Positions 46,407-56,305 of a stretch of 64,000 nucleotides of DNA are shown here, piece after piece. Under the pieces are notes generated by a model. That model was not told the DNA's origin and searched no databases. It was given only the letters and a program-made list of their open reading frames with translations. The number at the start of each line of letters is the position of its first letter. The first letter of the stretch is position 1. The stretch covers positions 121,491 to 185,490 of the forward strand of contig JAQMWT010000096.1 of the NCBI GenBank assembly GCA_029834535.1, given 5' to 3'. Made by a program: the position numbers and the translations under genes. This stretch comes from Chrysophaeum taylorii (taxonomy: Eukaryota > Sar > Pelagophyceae > Pelagomonadales > Pelagomonadaceae).

Positions 46407-46906
46407 TTACAGACTACGTTGTTGTTGCGTCATGGCGATGGCGAGGGCGATCATCGCAAGGAGGGAGAGAAAGTACGCGACGCCTCAGAAAGGCTGGCGG
46501 ATCCTGTCCCCGTTGAGGTAGATGAGGCAGTGAACGTAGCGGAAAAAGGTGAACGTGTAGACCGCCGTTGTGGCCCATAGAGGCGGCTTGATTCCGCTGT
46601 TGGCGTAGGCGAGAGCGACCCCCAAAAAAAAAGGGTTCGTTCTCGACCGCGTTGCCGACGACGCCGGTCCAGCGCTCGAGCGTGCAGAGGGTCGAACCGA
46701 AGCCAGCGAAGAGGGTCTTAAACACGCCGGCAAGAAGCGCTCCTTTAAAGTCGGTATCTTCCTTCCTTGAACGCAGCCTTTCGCGACGTCTCGTTGTCCC
46801 CCGTCATCAGACGCGCGCGAATCGTGAAGAGGTGGAGGACTCCCATCTTGATCGCGAGCGCACCTGAGCATCTTAGCACGGCAACCTTGAAGCTCGTGTT
46901 GATCAT
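46407..46906 (-). CDS. MAPEG-family membrane protein with two frame breaks
   Basis: ATG at 46906 gives MINTSFKVAVLRCSGALAIKMGVLHLFTIRARLMTGDN, the first helix of a MAPEG protein (family VLALKMLALALYTVRARLRTG). A four-base GGAA duplication breaks the frame after AAFKEG. The next frame has LLAGVFKTLFAGFGS and ERWTGVVGNAVENEP (family R..R.HxNxLENIP). An extra T in a 9-T run breaks it again. The third frame has FFLGVALAYANSG, FFRYVHCLIYLNGDRIRQPF and AYFLSLLAMIALAIAM, ending TAA at 46407. Removing five bases would give about 164 residues, the normal MAPEG length. Members conjugate or isomerise with glutathione in membranes. Breaks may be errors or decay. Confidence 0.65.
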
Positions 46907-47377
46907 TCTCTTGCAGCAAACAACAACCTTGTTCTTTCAAAAAGAAACTGACACTTTGTGGCGATTTCCTAATTACTAATCGACAGATCCTAACTACTAA
47001 TCGACAGATGTTTGTCTGTCTGTCTATGTGGGCGGACGTTTCCGGACGGTCCGTTAGAAGTGCTTGCTTCTTACACGCGGAAGACCAGAGGGGAAGGACC
47101 GGGGGAAGAGTCGAGAAGCCCAACGTTCGCGGCATTTTCAAACCAAAGCATAGCGTGGGGATATATAGATGCGACGCCAAAGCCAAAGCCGAGCCAAACG
47201 TCCGACGCGCCAAAGTCGTAGGACGCGACCAAGTCGTGGACGACCAAGTCGAGGAGGTCGCCAAGTCGAAAGCGGGGTGCGACCAAGTCGTGGACGACCA
47301 AGTCGAGGAGGTCGCCAAGTCGAACGCGGGGTGAGTCCGACGGACGTAGTCTATATATATACGCGGATCGACAAAAC
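46907..47377. promoter_or_regulatory. Intergenic region with 54-bp tandem pair and TATA box
   Basis: A doubled TACTAATCGACAGA repeat and TTTGTCTG tract lie at 46968-47030. Two copies of a 54-bp unit start at 47225 and 47279 (GCGACCAAGTCGTGGACGACC). TATATATAT at 47352-47361 is about 20 bp upstream of the recombinase ATG, which is close for a TATA box; a second TATATA is at 47161. Confidence 0.5.
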
Positions 47378-49971
47378 ATGAGCGGCGCCGCGGTTCCCAG
47401 CGGAACCATCGGGAGCGCAGGAATGTCTGGAGACCGCGACCGAGCTCGAACGAACGCGATTCGGCACTTCAATGCTTTCGCCAACGGCAAAGGCGACCGG
47501 CCCCGGGGCCCTTCAGCGATGTGGACGTTGCGGTCTTGGCGGCGCCCAGGGTTTGGGAACGCTTCGCCTTCTATCTCGTCGAGGAAACGAGCCTCGGAAC
47601 GACGAGCATCCTCGACATTTTGGGCATCGTCCTCCGGGCCGCCAAGACCAGGTTCGACGTTCGGGGAGCGGCGGCGGACGTCAAAGACTTCTTCATGTGT
47701 CTCAACTCGGATTCGCGCTCGGAATGGGCCGTCTGGTATCGTGGTATACGCCACAACATCCAGCGCATCAAGTCTCAACGCTCGATGGCGGCGGGCGAAG
47801 ATGAGGACCACACGGCTCCAGCTATCTACCCTTGCCAAATTGACCGCATTGTCCGGGCCTACGCTCGGAAGGGCAGCCAGGAATCCGCCAAGCGCATCCA
47901 CACGATCCACGGCCTCTGGATGGCAGGGGCTCGATCGAGCGAGCCCAGGTGGATGGCGCTAGGAAACGTGGGACGCTTCGACGTCCAGTTCAACGCGTGG
48001 TTCATCACGGTGCCGCAGTCCAAGGTCTCGAAGACCAAGCTCACTGCCTGGATTGCGGGGAACGGGTGGGAACGCTGCATTCTTACGTCCTTTGCCGACA
48101 ACATGGTCCTCAATCGCCTCGAAGTCCAGGAGGACGACGGCACTCGCTGGCTCTTCCCCGACCTCGTCAACACCGACAGCTCCGCGAAGAGGATCGGGCG
48201 ATACGTCAAGGACCTGTTGCCGCATTCCTCAACGGCGGCCCGAGGCTCGCGTGCTCGCAGCTTCGAAGCCGTCGAAATTACTGGCGGCGACGACAAGCCT
48301 CCCGACAACGCCTCCGCGGCTAGCTTCCGCCACGGTGTCTGCGAGTATCTTGCCGGCTCGTTGGCCCTCGAGCACTGCGTAATGGTGACGGGACACGAGC
48401 TTCGCTCTGTCTCAGCATTCTTCGAATACTTCCGGAAGTTGAACTGCCAAGTCATGCCGGGCGCTATCATCCTCGCGGGCTGGCGCAAGCCGGCTTGGAG
48501 CCAAATACCCCGCGGTCCCGTGCCGGCGTCCATCGACGTCATCCTCGCCCTCGGCGTTGACCCCGACAAGCTCGTCGATGTCATAAAAGCCGTGCTTCAG
48601 ATCGACACCCAGTACCCCGAAGAATATCAACGCGACGGGAAGCTGTGGAGCCTCATCACGGCGGCCTTCGCCAGCATCGTCATGTACTACCCCGAGCGGC
48701 AGGACGGCAATTATTTCCTGTTCGTTAACCTTAAGCTTCGAGACGCCGTCAATCATATCTTTAGTACCCAGTATGGCGCGCCCGACGCCGTCCTTCGCCA
48801 ATGGAGCCGCAAAATTCGCTCTGCGTTCGACGAGGCCAACCTTCACCTCACAGGCCGCTGGATCTCAGGCGATGAGGATCGTGAGATGGCTCGCCAGCGC
48901 AACGAAAACCGCGAGCTCCACGGAAAGGTCGATCAACTCCACGGAAAGTTCGATCAACTCCACGGAAAGTTCGATCAGCTGCAGATGATGGTTGGGTGCC
49001 TGCTCGATAACTTTGGAGTCGCGCTGCCAGCCCAACCACCGCAACTGCAGCCAATCGAGCCACCGGAGCAGCCACTCCTGCCGCCTCCACCGGCGCTGCC
49101 GCCTCCAGCAGCGCACAACCCCGTCGCTCCGCTTCCACCACCGCCGCCGCCTCCCGCGATGGCATCGGCGTCGGTCCCGGCCTTGGCCCCGGCCCCTGTC
49201 GTGCCTCAGCCCGAGCAGATCGTGAATGCACCAATCCCCGCACCGGCGCCCACAGCCGTTGTCGTGCCCCCGCCCACGCCGGCGGCAGTCATGCCGCCTT
49301 TGGTCATGCAATCTCGAGGCCCTCTCCCACCCTCCGTCTTCCCGGCCTGCACTCACGCGACCGCTCCTCCAACAGCCAACAACATGCTCGTGCGTTCCAG
49401 CGCAGCACCCTCATTCGACCTCGACAAACTCAGTGGCGTCGCCGCCGTGGATGTCGTTGTCGGGTGGTTAGGACATAAATTGCCTCCCACCATGACACGC
49501 CAGGACAAGAGACGCTGCGAGAATCTGCTCAAGTATGTCAGGTTTATGGGAACCGACGCCGAAATCAAGGGATTGGCATCGTCGAACATGGAAATTGGCA
49601 AAAAGCGCGCACTTGCCACCAAACTCCTCGGCTTCGTACGCCGCTACCTTGCGATGTTGTATATGAAGCACAAGAACCCATCGGATCCGATGCCCAAGGC
49701 CTTCGAAGCGAAGGGCGGCATGAAGGCCAACTACATCGACGACCGAGTCAGTCAGATCTCCAAACTCCCCGGAATCTCCCGCCGGAATTTCCCAATCTCA
49801 AGAGCAAACTTCCACAATTTCCGAAAGGAGATCGACGACACGTTCGACCCCGATTTCGCCCCCGCTGCCAAACGGCCGCGCATCGCGAGCAGCAACTTAT
49901 CCGAACACCGCGAGCACGCCCTGGAACCGCCCCTAAGCCGCCGGCCGTCCGCGGCCGGGGGAACAAGCTGA
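47378..49971 (+). CDS. Tyrosine recombinase of a Crypton/DIRS-like element, one frameshift
   Basis: ATG at 47378 (MSGAAVPSGTIGSAG) leads to ANGKGDRPRGP; a one-base shift in CCCCGGGGCCC near 47505 continues into FSDVDVAVLAAPRVWERFAFYLVEE and about 820 more residues. The catalytic set of tyrosine recombinases is visible: first Arg in GLWMAGARSSEPRW (CGA 47932-47934), Lys in SKVSKTK, second Arg in SASFRHG, His in VTGHELRS and the nucleophile Tyr in FFEYF (TAC 48427-48429). Then comes a heptad coiled coil, a Pro/Ala-rich linker (49020-49380) and a basic C-terminal domain (KRRCENLLKYVRFMG...KANYIDD) that may bind DNA. Cryptons transpose by recombinase alone and are known in heterokonts. No reverse transcriptase lies nearby, favouring Crypton over DIRS. 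Confidence 0.65.
48916..48982 (+). repeat. 21-bp repeats encoding LHGKFDQ heptads
   Basis: Three tandem CTCCACGGAAAGTTCGATCAA units encode LHGK(V/F)DQ exactly seven residues each, forming a coiled coil in the recombinase protein. DNA period and heptad period coincide. Confidence 0.7.
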
Positions 49972-50591
49972 CATTAACAAGTAAGAAAAGCATCACCCTT
50001 CGGTTAGCAACCTCGGGCCGACCCCGTAGCCTCGTGCCAGAAGGCCGCGAAAGGGTCCTTCTACGCGGCGCGAGCCGCCGGTGTCGAAGAAGCGGCTTTA
50101 GCGGCGCGGAGGTGCCGAGACGCCGGAGGGCACCACAAAAGCCGCCGGCGGCGTCGGAGAAGCCGCCACGGCGCTGGAGGGCGCCACTAAAGCCTTCGGC
50201 GCCGCCAAAGCCGCCAGGGCCTCCGGCGGCGGCGTCACCGGCGCCGCCAAAGCCGCTGGCGCCTTCGGCGCCTTTGGCGCCTCCAGCGCCGGCCCCGAAG
50301 GCTTCGGCGCCTCCTTCGGCGCTTCGGCGCTTCGGCGCATTGGGGCCTTCGGCGCCTTCGGCGCTTCGGCGCCTTTTCGCCACCTTTTCGGCGCCTTCGG
50401 CGCCTTCGGCGCCTTTTCGCCACCTTTTCGGCGCCTTCGGCGCCGGCGCCTCCGGCGCCGGTACTTTTTTTTCCGGCACGGGGGGTCCGGAAACGTCCGT
50501 TTTTCTGTCTGTTTGTTTGTTTGTCCCTCGATTTAGGGTAAGGATCAGGTAGGCGCGAGAGTAAGGATCAGGTAGGCGCGAGAGCCAGACA
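49972..50591. repeat. GGCGCC palindrome-rich array downstream of the recombinase
   Basis: From about 50040 to 50465 the sequence is a degenerate array of GGCGCCTTC and GGCGCTTC units; GGCGCC is self-complementary, so nearly every unit can pair with every other. Long ORFs in both strands (Ala/Gly/Pro-rich) follow from composition. It is followed at 50515-50590 by the TTTGT tract and GATTTAGGGTAAGGATCAGG that introduce the helicase satellite. Confidence 0.65.
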
Positions 50592-51183
50592 GTGATCCTC
50601 CAAGCCGTCTACGGCGACCTCGCAGACTATTTCCACGACCCGCGGCGGCTCTTTCAGCGCGCCATTCTCACGCCCCGTCGAAACGATGTTGTCGATGCTG
50701 ACAACGCGCGCATGACCGCGGCCTTTTTTTCCCGGAGACGAGGCGTCGGAGTTCTTTTCGGCCGACTAGGTTGGGTCGGAAGACGACGCCTCGCTCTTTA
50801 CAGTAGAGTTTTCGACTCCCTGACAACCAACGGCATGCTGACTTTGATCGCGAGCTTAAAGTCTTCGCAACCTCGACCCGTCGCACGGCCACTGCAACGG
50901 TACCAGATACATGATCGATCGTGTCGTTGTCACCGAGGCTCCTCCAACCTGTATCCCTTAAGGCCCGCCGACGCCAAACGATCACCAAGAGCCAGGGCCA
51001 GACGCCCCGCGAGGTCGGCGTCCTCTTTCCCAAGCCCGTCTTCTGCCACGTCCAGCTCTACGTGGCTCTCTGTCGATCGGCAACCCCGAGGATATACTCT
51101 TCTGGGTCGACGACTCCACCCTACCCCACACGTGCTGCGCAATACCGATAAGCCCCCTCCCGGCGTCTACACGCGCACTGTAG
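50592..51183 (+). pseudogene. PIF1/Helitron-type helicase remnant, satellite unit 1
   Basis: Nearly identical to the remnant at 27526 (LQAVYGDLADYFHDPRRLF, AILTPRRNDVVDADNARM, KSQGQT, QLYVALCRS). The frames are broken at the same places. Period to the next unit is 994 bp. Confidence 0.75.
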
Positions 51184-51585
51184 GTGAACTTACTGGGACC
51201 AGGTGAACTTACTGGGGTTTGAGATTGGGACTAGGTGAACTTAGTGACCAGGTGAACTTACTGGGACCAAGTGAACTTACTGGGGTTTTAGAGTAAAGGG
51301 TTTTTAGAGTAAACTCAAAGGTTGGCGGCGCGTGCGGATCAAAGCAGCTTAGATTGGCGGAGGCGAGAGCGACGAGCTCAAAGGAGTTGGTGTGAGCTAG
51401 GTGAACTTACTGACCAGGTGAACTTATATGAAACTTACTGGGACCAGGTGAACTTACTGGGGTTAGAGATTGGGACTAGGTGAACTTACTGGCCTGCACT
51501 TGTGTTTGTCTGTTTGTCTGTTTGTTTGTTTGTCTGTCCCTCGATTTAGGGTAAGGATCAGGTAGGCCCGCGAGCCAGGCAGACA
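51184..51585. repeat. GGTGAACTTACTGG cluster plus TTTGTCTG tract, unit 1
   Basis: Same AGGTGAACTTACTGGGACC-type repeats as at 28126, then (TTTGTCTG)n and CCCTCGATTTAGGGTAAGGATCAGG, which opens the next unit. Confidence 0.7.
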
Positions 51586-52179
51586 GTGATCCTCCAAGCC
51601 GTCTACGGCGACCTCGCAGACTATTTCCACGACCCGCGGCGGCTCTTTCAGCGCGCCATTCTCACGCCCCGTCGAAACGATGTTGTCGATGCTGACAACG
51701 CGCGCATGACCGCGGCCTTTTTTTCCCGGAGACGAGGCGTCGGAGTTCTTTTCGGCCGACTAGGTTGGGTCGGAAGACGACGCCTCGCTCTTTACAGTCG
51801 AGTTTTGAACTCCCTGACAACCAACGGCATGCTGACTTTGATCGCGAGCTTAAAGTCTTCGCAACCTCGACCCGTCGCACGGCCACTGCAACGGTACCAG
51901 ATACATGATCGATCGTGTCGTTGTCACCGAGGCTCCTCCAACCTGTATCCCGTAAGGCCCGCCGACGCCAAACGATCACCAAGAGCCAGGGCCAGACGCC
52001 CCGCGAGGTCGGCGTCCTCTTGCCCAAGCCCGTCTTCTGCCACGTCCAGCTCTACGTGGCTCTCTGTCGATCGGCAACCCCGAGGAGATATACTCATCTG
52101 GGTCGACGACTCCACCCTACCCCACACGTGCTGCGCAATACCGATAAGCCCCCTCCCGGCGTCTACACGCGCACTGTAG
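51586..52179 (+). pseudogene. PIF1/Helitron-type helicase remnant, satellite unit 2
   Basis: Very close copy of unit 1 with the same broken frames and the KSQGQT...QLYVALCRS segment at about 51980-52080. Period to unit 3 is 1114 bp, longer because it includes an interspersed repeat at 52450-52625. Confidence 0.75.
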
Positions 52180-52450
52180 GTGAACTTACTGGGACCACGT
52201 GAACTTACTGGGGTTTGAGATTGGGACTAGGTGAACTGAGTGACCAGGTGAAACTGGGACCAGGTGAACATACTGGTGGTTTTAGAGTAAAGGGTTTTTA
52301 GAGTAAACTCAAAGGCTGGCGGCGCGTGCGGATCAAAGCAGCTTAGATAGGTGAACTTACTGGCCAGGTGAACTTATACGAAACTTACTGGGACCAGGTG
52401 AACTTACTGGGGTTAGAGATTGGGACTAGGTGAACTTACTGGCCTGCACT
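52180..52450. repeat. GGTGAACTTACTGG cluster, unit 2
   Basis: Same repeat types as unit 1, with several shortened copies. Confidence 0.65.
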
Positions 52451-52699
52451 TGTCCTAACTACTAATCGACAGATGTTTGTCTGTCTGTTTGTTTGTTTGT
52501 TTGTCTGTCTGTTTGTCTTTAAATGTCGACTGCTAAGAGGGGGGGGGTGTGTGTGGGGAGCATGAAGGATGTGGGTGGGTTTGTGGGGTATGAGGGATGT
52601 GCCTGACGGGCGGAGATAAGTACGCTGTTTGTCCCTCGATTTAGGGTAAGGATCAGGTAGGCGCGAGAGTCAGGATCAGGTAGGCGCGAGAGCCAGACA
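52451..52699. repeat. Interspersed TCGACA/TTTGTCTG repeat inside the satellite
   Basis: CCTAACTACTAATCGACAG, TTTGTCTG tract, AAATGTCGACTGCTAAGAGG and the GATGTGGGTGGG block occur in the same order as at 25997-26230, then GATTTAGGGTAAGGATCAGG. Confidence 0.6.
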
Positions 52700-53290
52700 G
52701 TGATCCTCCAAACCGTCTACGGCGACCTCGCAGACTATTTCCACGACCCGCGGCGGCTCTTTCAGCGCGCCATTCTCACGCCCCGTCGAAACGATGTTGT
52801 CGATGCTGACAACGCGCGCATGACCGCGGCCTTTTTTTCCCGGAGACGAGGCGTCGGAGTTCTTTTCGGCCGACTAGGTTGGGTCGGAAGACGACGCCTC
52901 GCTCTTTACAGTAGAGTTTTCAACTCCCTGACAACCAACGGCATGCTGACTTTGATCGCGAGCTTAATGTCTTCGCAACCTCGACCCGTCGCACGGCCAC
53001 TGCAACGGTACCAGATACATGATCGATCGTGTCGTTGTCACCGAGGCTCCTCCAACCTGTATCCCGTAAGGCCCGCCGACGCCAAACGATCACCAAGAGC
53101 CAGGGCCAGACGCCCCGCGAGGTCGGCGTCCTCTCGCCCAAGCCCGTCTTCTGCCACGTCCAGCTCTACGTGGCTCTCTGTCGATCGGCAACCCCGAGGA
53201 TATCGTCTTCTGAGTCGACGACTCCACCCTACCCCACACGTGCTGCGCAATACCGATAAGCCCCCTCCCGGCGTCTACACGCGCACTGTA
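52700..53290 (+). pseudogene. PIF1/Helitron-type helicase remnant, satellite unit 3
   Basis: Third close copy, with the same frame breaks. It is the last unit that looks free of the deletion-rich errors seen to its right. Confidence 0.75.
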
Positions 53291-53635
53291 GTTGAACTTA
53301 CTGGGACCAGGTGAACTTACTGGGGTTTGAGATTGGGACTAGGTGAACTAAGTGACCAGGTGAACTTACTGGGACCAAGTGAACTTACTGGGGTTTTTAG
53401 AGTGAACGCAAGGGCTAGCGGCGTGTACGGATCAAAGCAGCTTAGATTGGCGGAGGTGAGAGCGACGAGCTGGGTTAGAGATTGGGACCAGGTGAACTTA
53501 CTGGCGAACTTACTGGCCTGCACTTGTCCTAACTACTAATCGACAGATGTTTGTCTGTCTGTCTGTTTGTCTGTCTGTTTGTCCCTCGATTTAGGGTAAG
53601 GATCAGATAGGCGCGAGAGTAAGGATCAGGTAGGC
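53291..53635. repeat. GGTGAACTTACTGG cluster, unit 3, with TTTGTCTG tract
   Basis: Repeat cluster followed by CCTAACTACTAATCGACAG at 53527 and GATTTAGGGTAAGGATCAG. Same organisation as units 1 and 2. Confidence 0.65.
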
Positions 53636-54065
53636 GCGAGAGGCCAGACAGTGATCCTCCAAGCCGTCTACGGCGACCTCGCAGACTATTTCCACGACCC
53701 GCGGCCTTTCAGCGCGCCATTCTCACGCCCCGTCGAAACGATGATGTGACGGCGCGCCGTAGAGTAAGCGAGCCGCCAGCCAGACGTATCCTGCAAGCCG
53801 TACGGCGACCTCGCAGACTATTTCCACGACCCGCGGCGGCTCTTTCAGCGCGCCATTCCACGCCCCGTCGAAACGATGTTGTCGATGCTGACAACGCGCG
53901 CATGACCGCGGCCTTTTTTCCCGGAGACGGGCGTCGGAGTTCGTGACGAGCTGGGTAACGACGCCTCGCTCTTTACTCGCGACATTTCAACCCCTGACAA
54001 CAACGGCATCGCTGACTTTGTTCTTTGACTCAACCTCGACCCGGCCGGCCACGCCGCAGATACGA
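53636..54065 (+). pseudogene. Scrambled helicase remnants at the junction
   Basis: One partial unit (53655-53745) breaks off and a second partial unit (53785-54065) follows, each with missing blocks relative to units 1-3. The second then continues directly into sequence homologous to 26600. The deletions rise sharply here. Confidence 0.6.
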
Positions 54066-54640
54066 TCGATCGATGGAACTAGTCCTCCACAGGAACGGCA
54101 TCCCCGTCCCCTGACGCAAAAAAGGGAAAAAGCCCACGCGTTCTGGACCCGTCGTTCGGCGCGGGCTAGTCTCGTCTTCTTATCCGACCCTCTACGTGCG
54201 TTGGCGATCCCCCACCCACGGTAGATGCGCTTAAGGCCGCCTGCCTCCCCAGTTGCGCAGCCGACGCCCCCAGGTCGCGGCACGATAGCCTCTTCTGCCA
54301 TGTTTGGGCGAGCGTGGCACTCCGCGCTGGCCTCACCCGGGAAGGCACCATCGGGCCGGCGACGTTTTAGAGCACAGCTGCTGCGACAAACCCAAAAAGC
54401 CAGGCGGTGCGTGCGGTGCACGCGGGGATGTAGCGTCGAGCTGCGGGAGCAGGTGAACTGAGGTGGACTTCGCTGATTGGGACGACAGGTGAGCTGGGGA
54501 GGGATGGACTGGGCGGTGTAAACAACTGGGGGCTTTTATGTCGTAGAGTTGTCGCCAAGGCACCGGAAATGCGACACTCTCTTAACTCGTGGCACGACCT
54601 CGCACAAGACCGCGCGCAGTGGCGTCCGCCATCCACGCAT
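54066..54640 (-). pseudogene. Second copy of the repeat-family ORF, damaged
   Basis: Corresponds to 26600-27230 but with frequent small deletions, so the frame is lost. Same GGAACTAGTCC start and CCCACGCGTT block. Confidence 0.5.
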
Positions 54641-54912
54641 TTTCATCCCTCGCCTCTACCCCAACTGTGTGATTTTTGTTTCAGGACTTGGACCGCTAAT
54701 GCTGGCTCCAGCCTGGCTCCCATGCCTGGGAGAGGTCCAGTTAGTTAGTTAGAGCGTTCTGTTGTCGAGCGTGGTGAGGATGTCTGGGACGACTTGGCGT
54801 CGGGCGATTGCCTCGGTACCGGCCATAGAGGCGTGCGAATGGTAGGTGGGGCGACGACGTCAGTTTGTCTGTTTGTTCCTCGATTTAGGTAGGATCAGGT
54901 AGGCGCGGACAA

Positions 54913-55490
54913 ATGATCCTCCAAGCCGTCTACGGCGACCTCGCAGACTGTTTCCACGACCCGCGGCGGCTCTTTCAGCGCGCCATTCTCACGCCCCGTC
55001 GAAACAATGTTGTGGATGCTGACAACGCGCGCATGACCGCGGCCTTTTTCCCGGAGGCGAGGCGTCGGAGTTCTTTCGGCCGACTAGGTTGGGTCGAAGC
55101 CGACGCCTCGCTCTTACAGTCGAGTTTTGAACTCCTGACAACCAACGGCATGCTGACTTTGATCGCGAGCTTAAAGTCTTCGCAACCTCGACCCGTCGCA
55201 CGGCCACTGCAACGGTACCAGATACATGATCGATCGCTGTCACCGAGGCTCCTCCAACCTGTATCCCTAAGGCCCGCCGACGCCAAACGATCATCAAGAG
55301 CCAGGGCCAGACGCCCCGCGAGGTCGGCGTCCTCTTGGCGAAGCCCGTCTTTGCCACGTCCAGCTCTACGTGGCTCTCTGTCGATCGGCAACCCCGAGGA
55401 TATCTATCCTCTTCTGGTGACGACTCCACCCTACCCCACACGTGCTGCGCAATACCGATAAGCCTCCCGGCGTCTACACGCGCACTATAG
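54913..55490 (+). pseudogene. PIF1/Helitron-type helicase remnant, copy of 27526
   Basis: Shares variants with copy A (GACTGTTTCCACG, AACAATGTTGTGGATG) rather than with satellite units 1-3, so it is the counterpart of 27526, with extra deletions. Confidence 0.75.
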
Positions 55491-55834
55491 GTTAACTTAC
55501 TGGGAACCAGGTGAACTTACTGGGTTGGAGATTGGGACTAGGTGAACTTGGTGACCAGGTGAACTTATTACTGAGACCAAGTGCGAACTTACTGGGGCTT
55601 TTAGAGTAAACTCAAAGCTTGGCGGCGTGTGCGGATCAAAGCAGCTTAGATTGGCGGTGAGAGCGACGAGCTCAAAGGAGAGTGGGGTGAGTGGGTGTGG
55701 GTTTACGCCGAACTAAAGAGATTGGGTTTACGCCAAACTTACTGGGGTTAGAGATTGGGACTAGGTGATCTTAACGGGTGAAAATGCTGGGGTTAGAGAT
55801 TGGGACTAGGTGAACTTACTGGCCTGCACTTGTA
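55491..55834. repeat. GGTGAACTTACTGG cluster, copy of 28126-28480
   Basis: Same order of repeats as copy A, with small losses. Confidence 0.65.
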
Positions 55835-56305
55835 TCATTTACCAAGGAAGGCGGTGGCCGAGTCTCTTGGGGGTTAGTTTTTTGGGTGAAAACCAAATTC
55901 CCGCCACCACCAGGTCAGGTTGTTTGTCTGTCAGTATGATTTGATAAAAAGTAAATAAATAATTTTGTGCATTCTGACCGTTATTACCACCGAACAGCAT
56001 TCTATTGATTACGTGTCTAGAGCGAATTATATCTTGTTGACTACTGTCGAACGTTGCACAGGGCGGTTTTCCGCCTCTTGGCGGAATGCAGGCTTGAAAC
56101 TAATTTTGTGCGTTTGGCTTCGTGGTGTTGTCACCTAGAAGAAAGGCGGCGGTTACGCGGCGCGGATACTTGATGGGAGGAGATACGCTCGTATCCACCC
56201 CACCTAGGCGCTGTCGGGTCTTCTGGTATGATGGAATAAGCGCGGGCCGCCCGCGACAAGACAGATTGAGATTGGCACGGTATCAATCGTGAGGTCGATC
56301 GATCA

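Noticed and set aside
49748-50479. 243-codon minus-strand Ala/Gly-rich ORF
   Set aside because: Generated by the GGCGCC array and overlaps the recombinase C-terminus in antisense.
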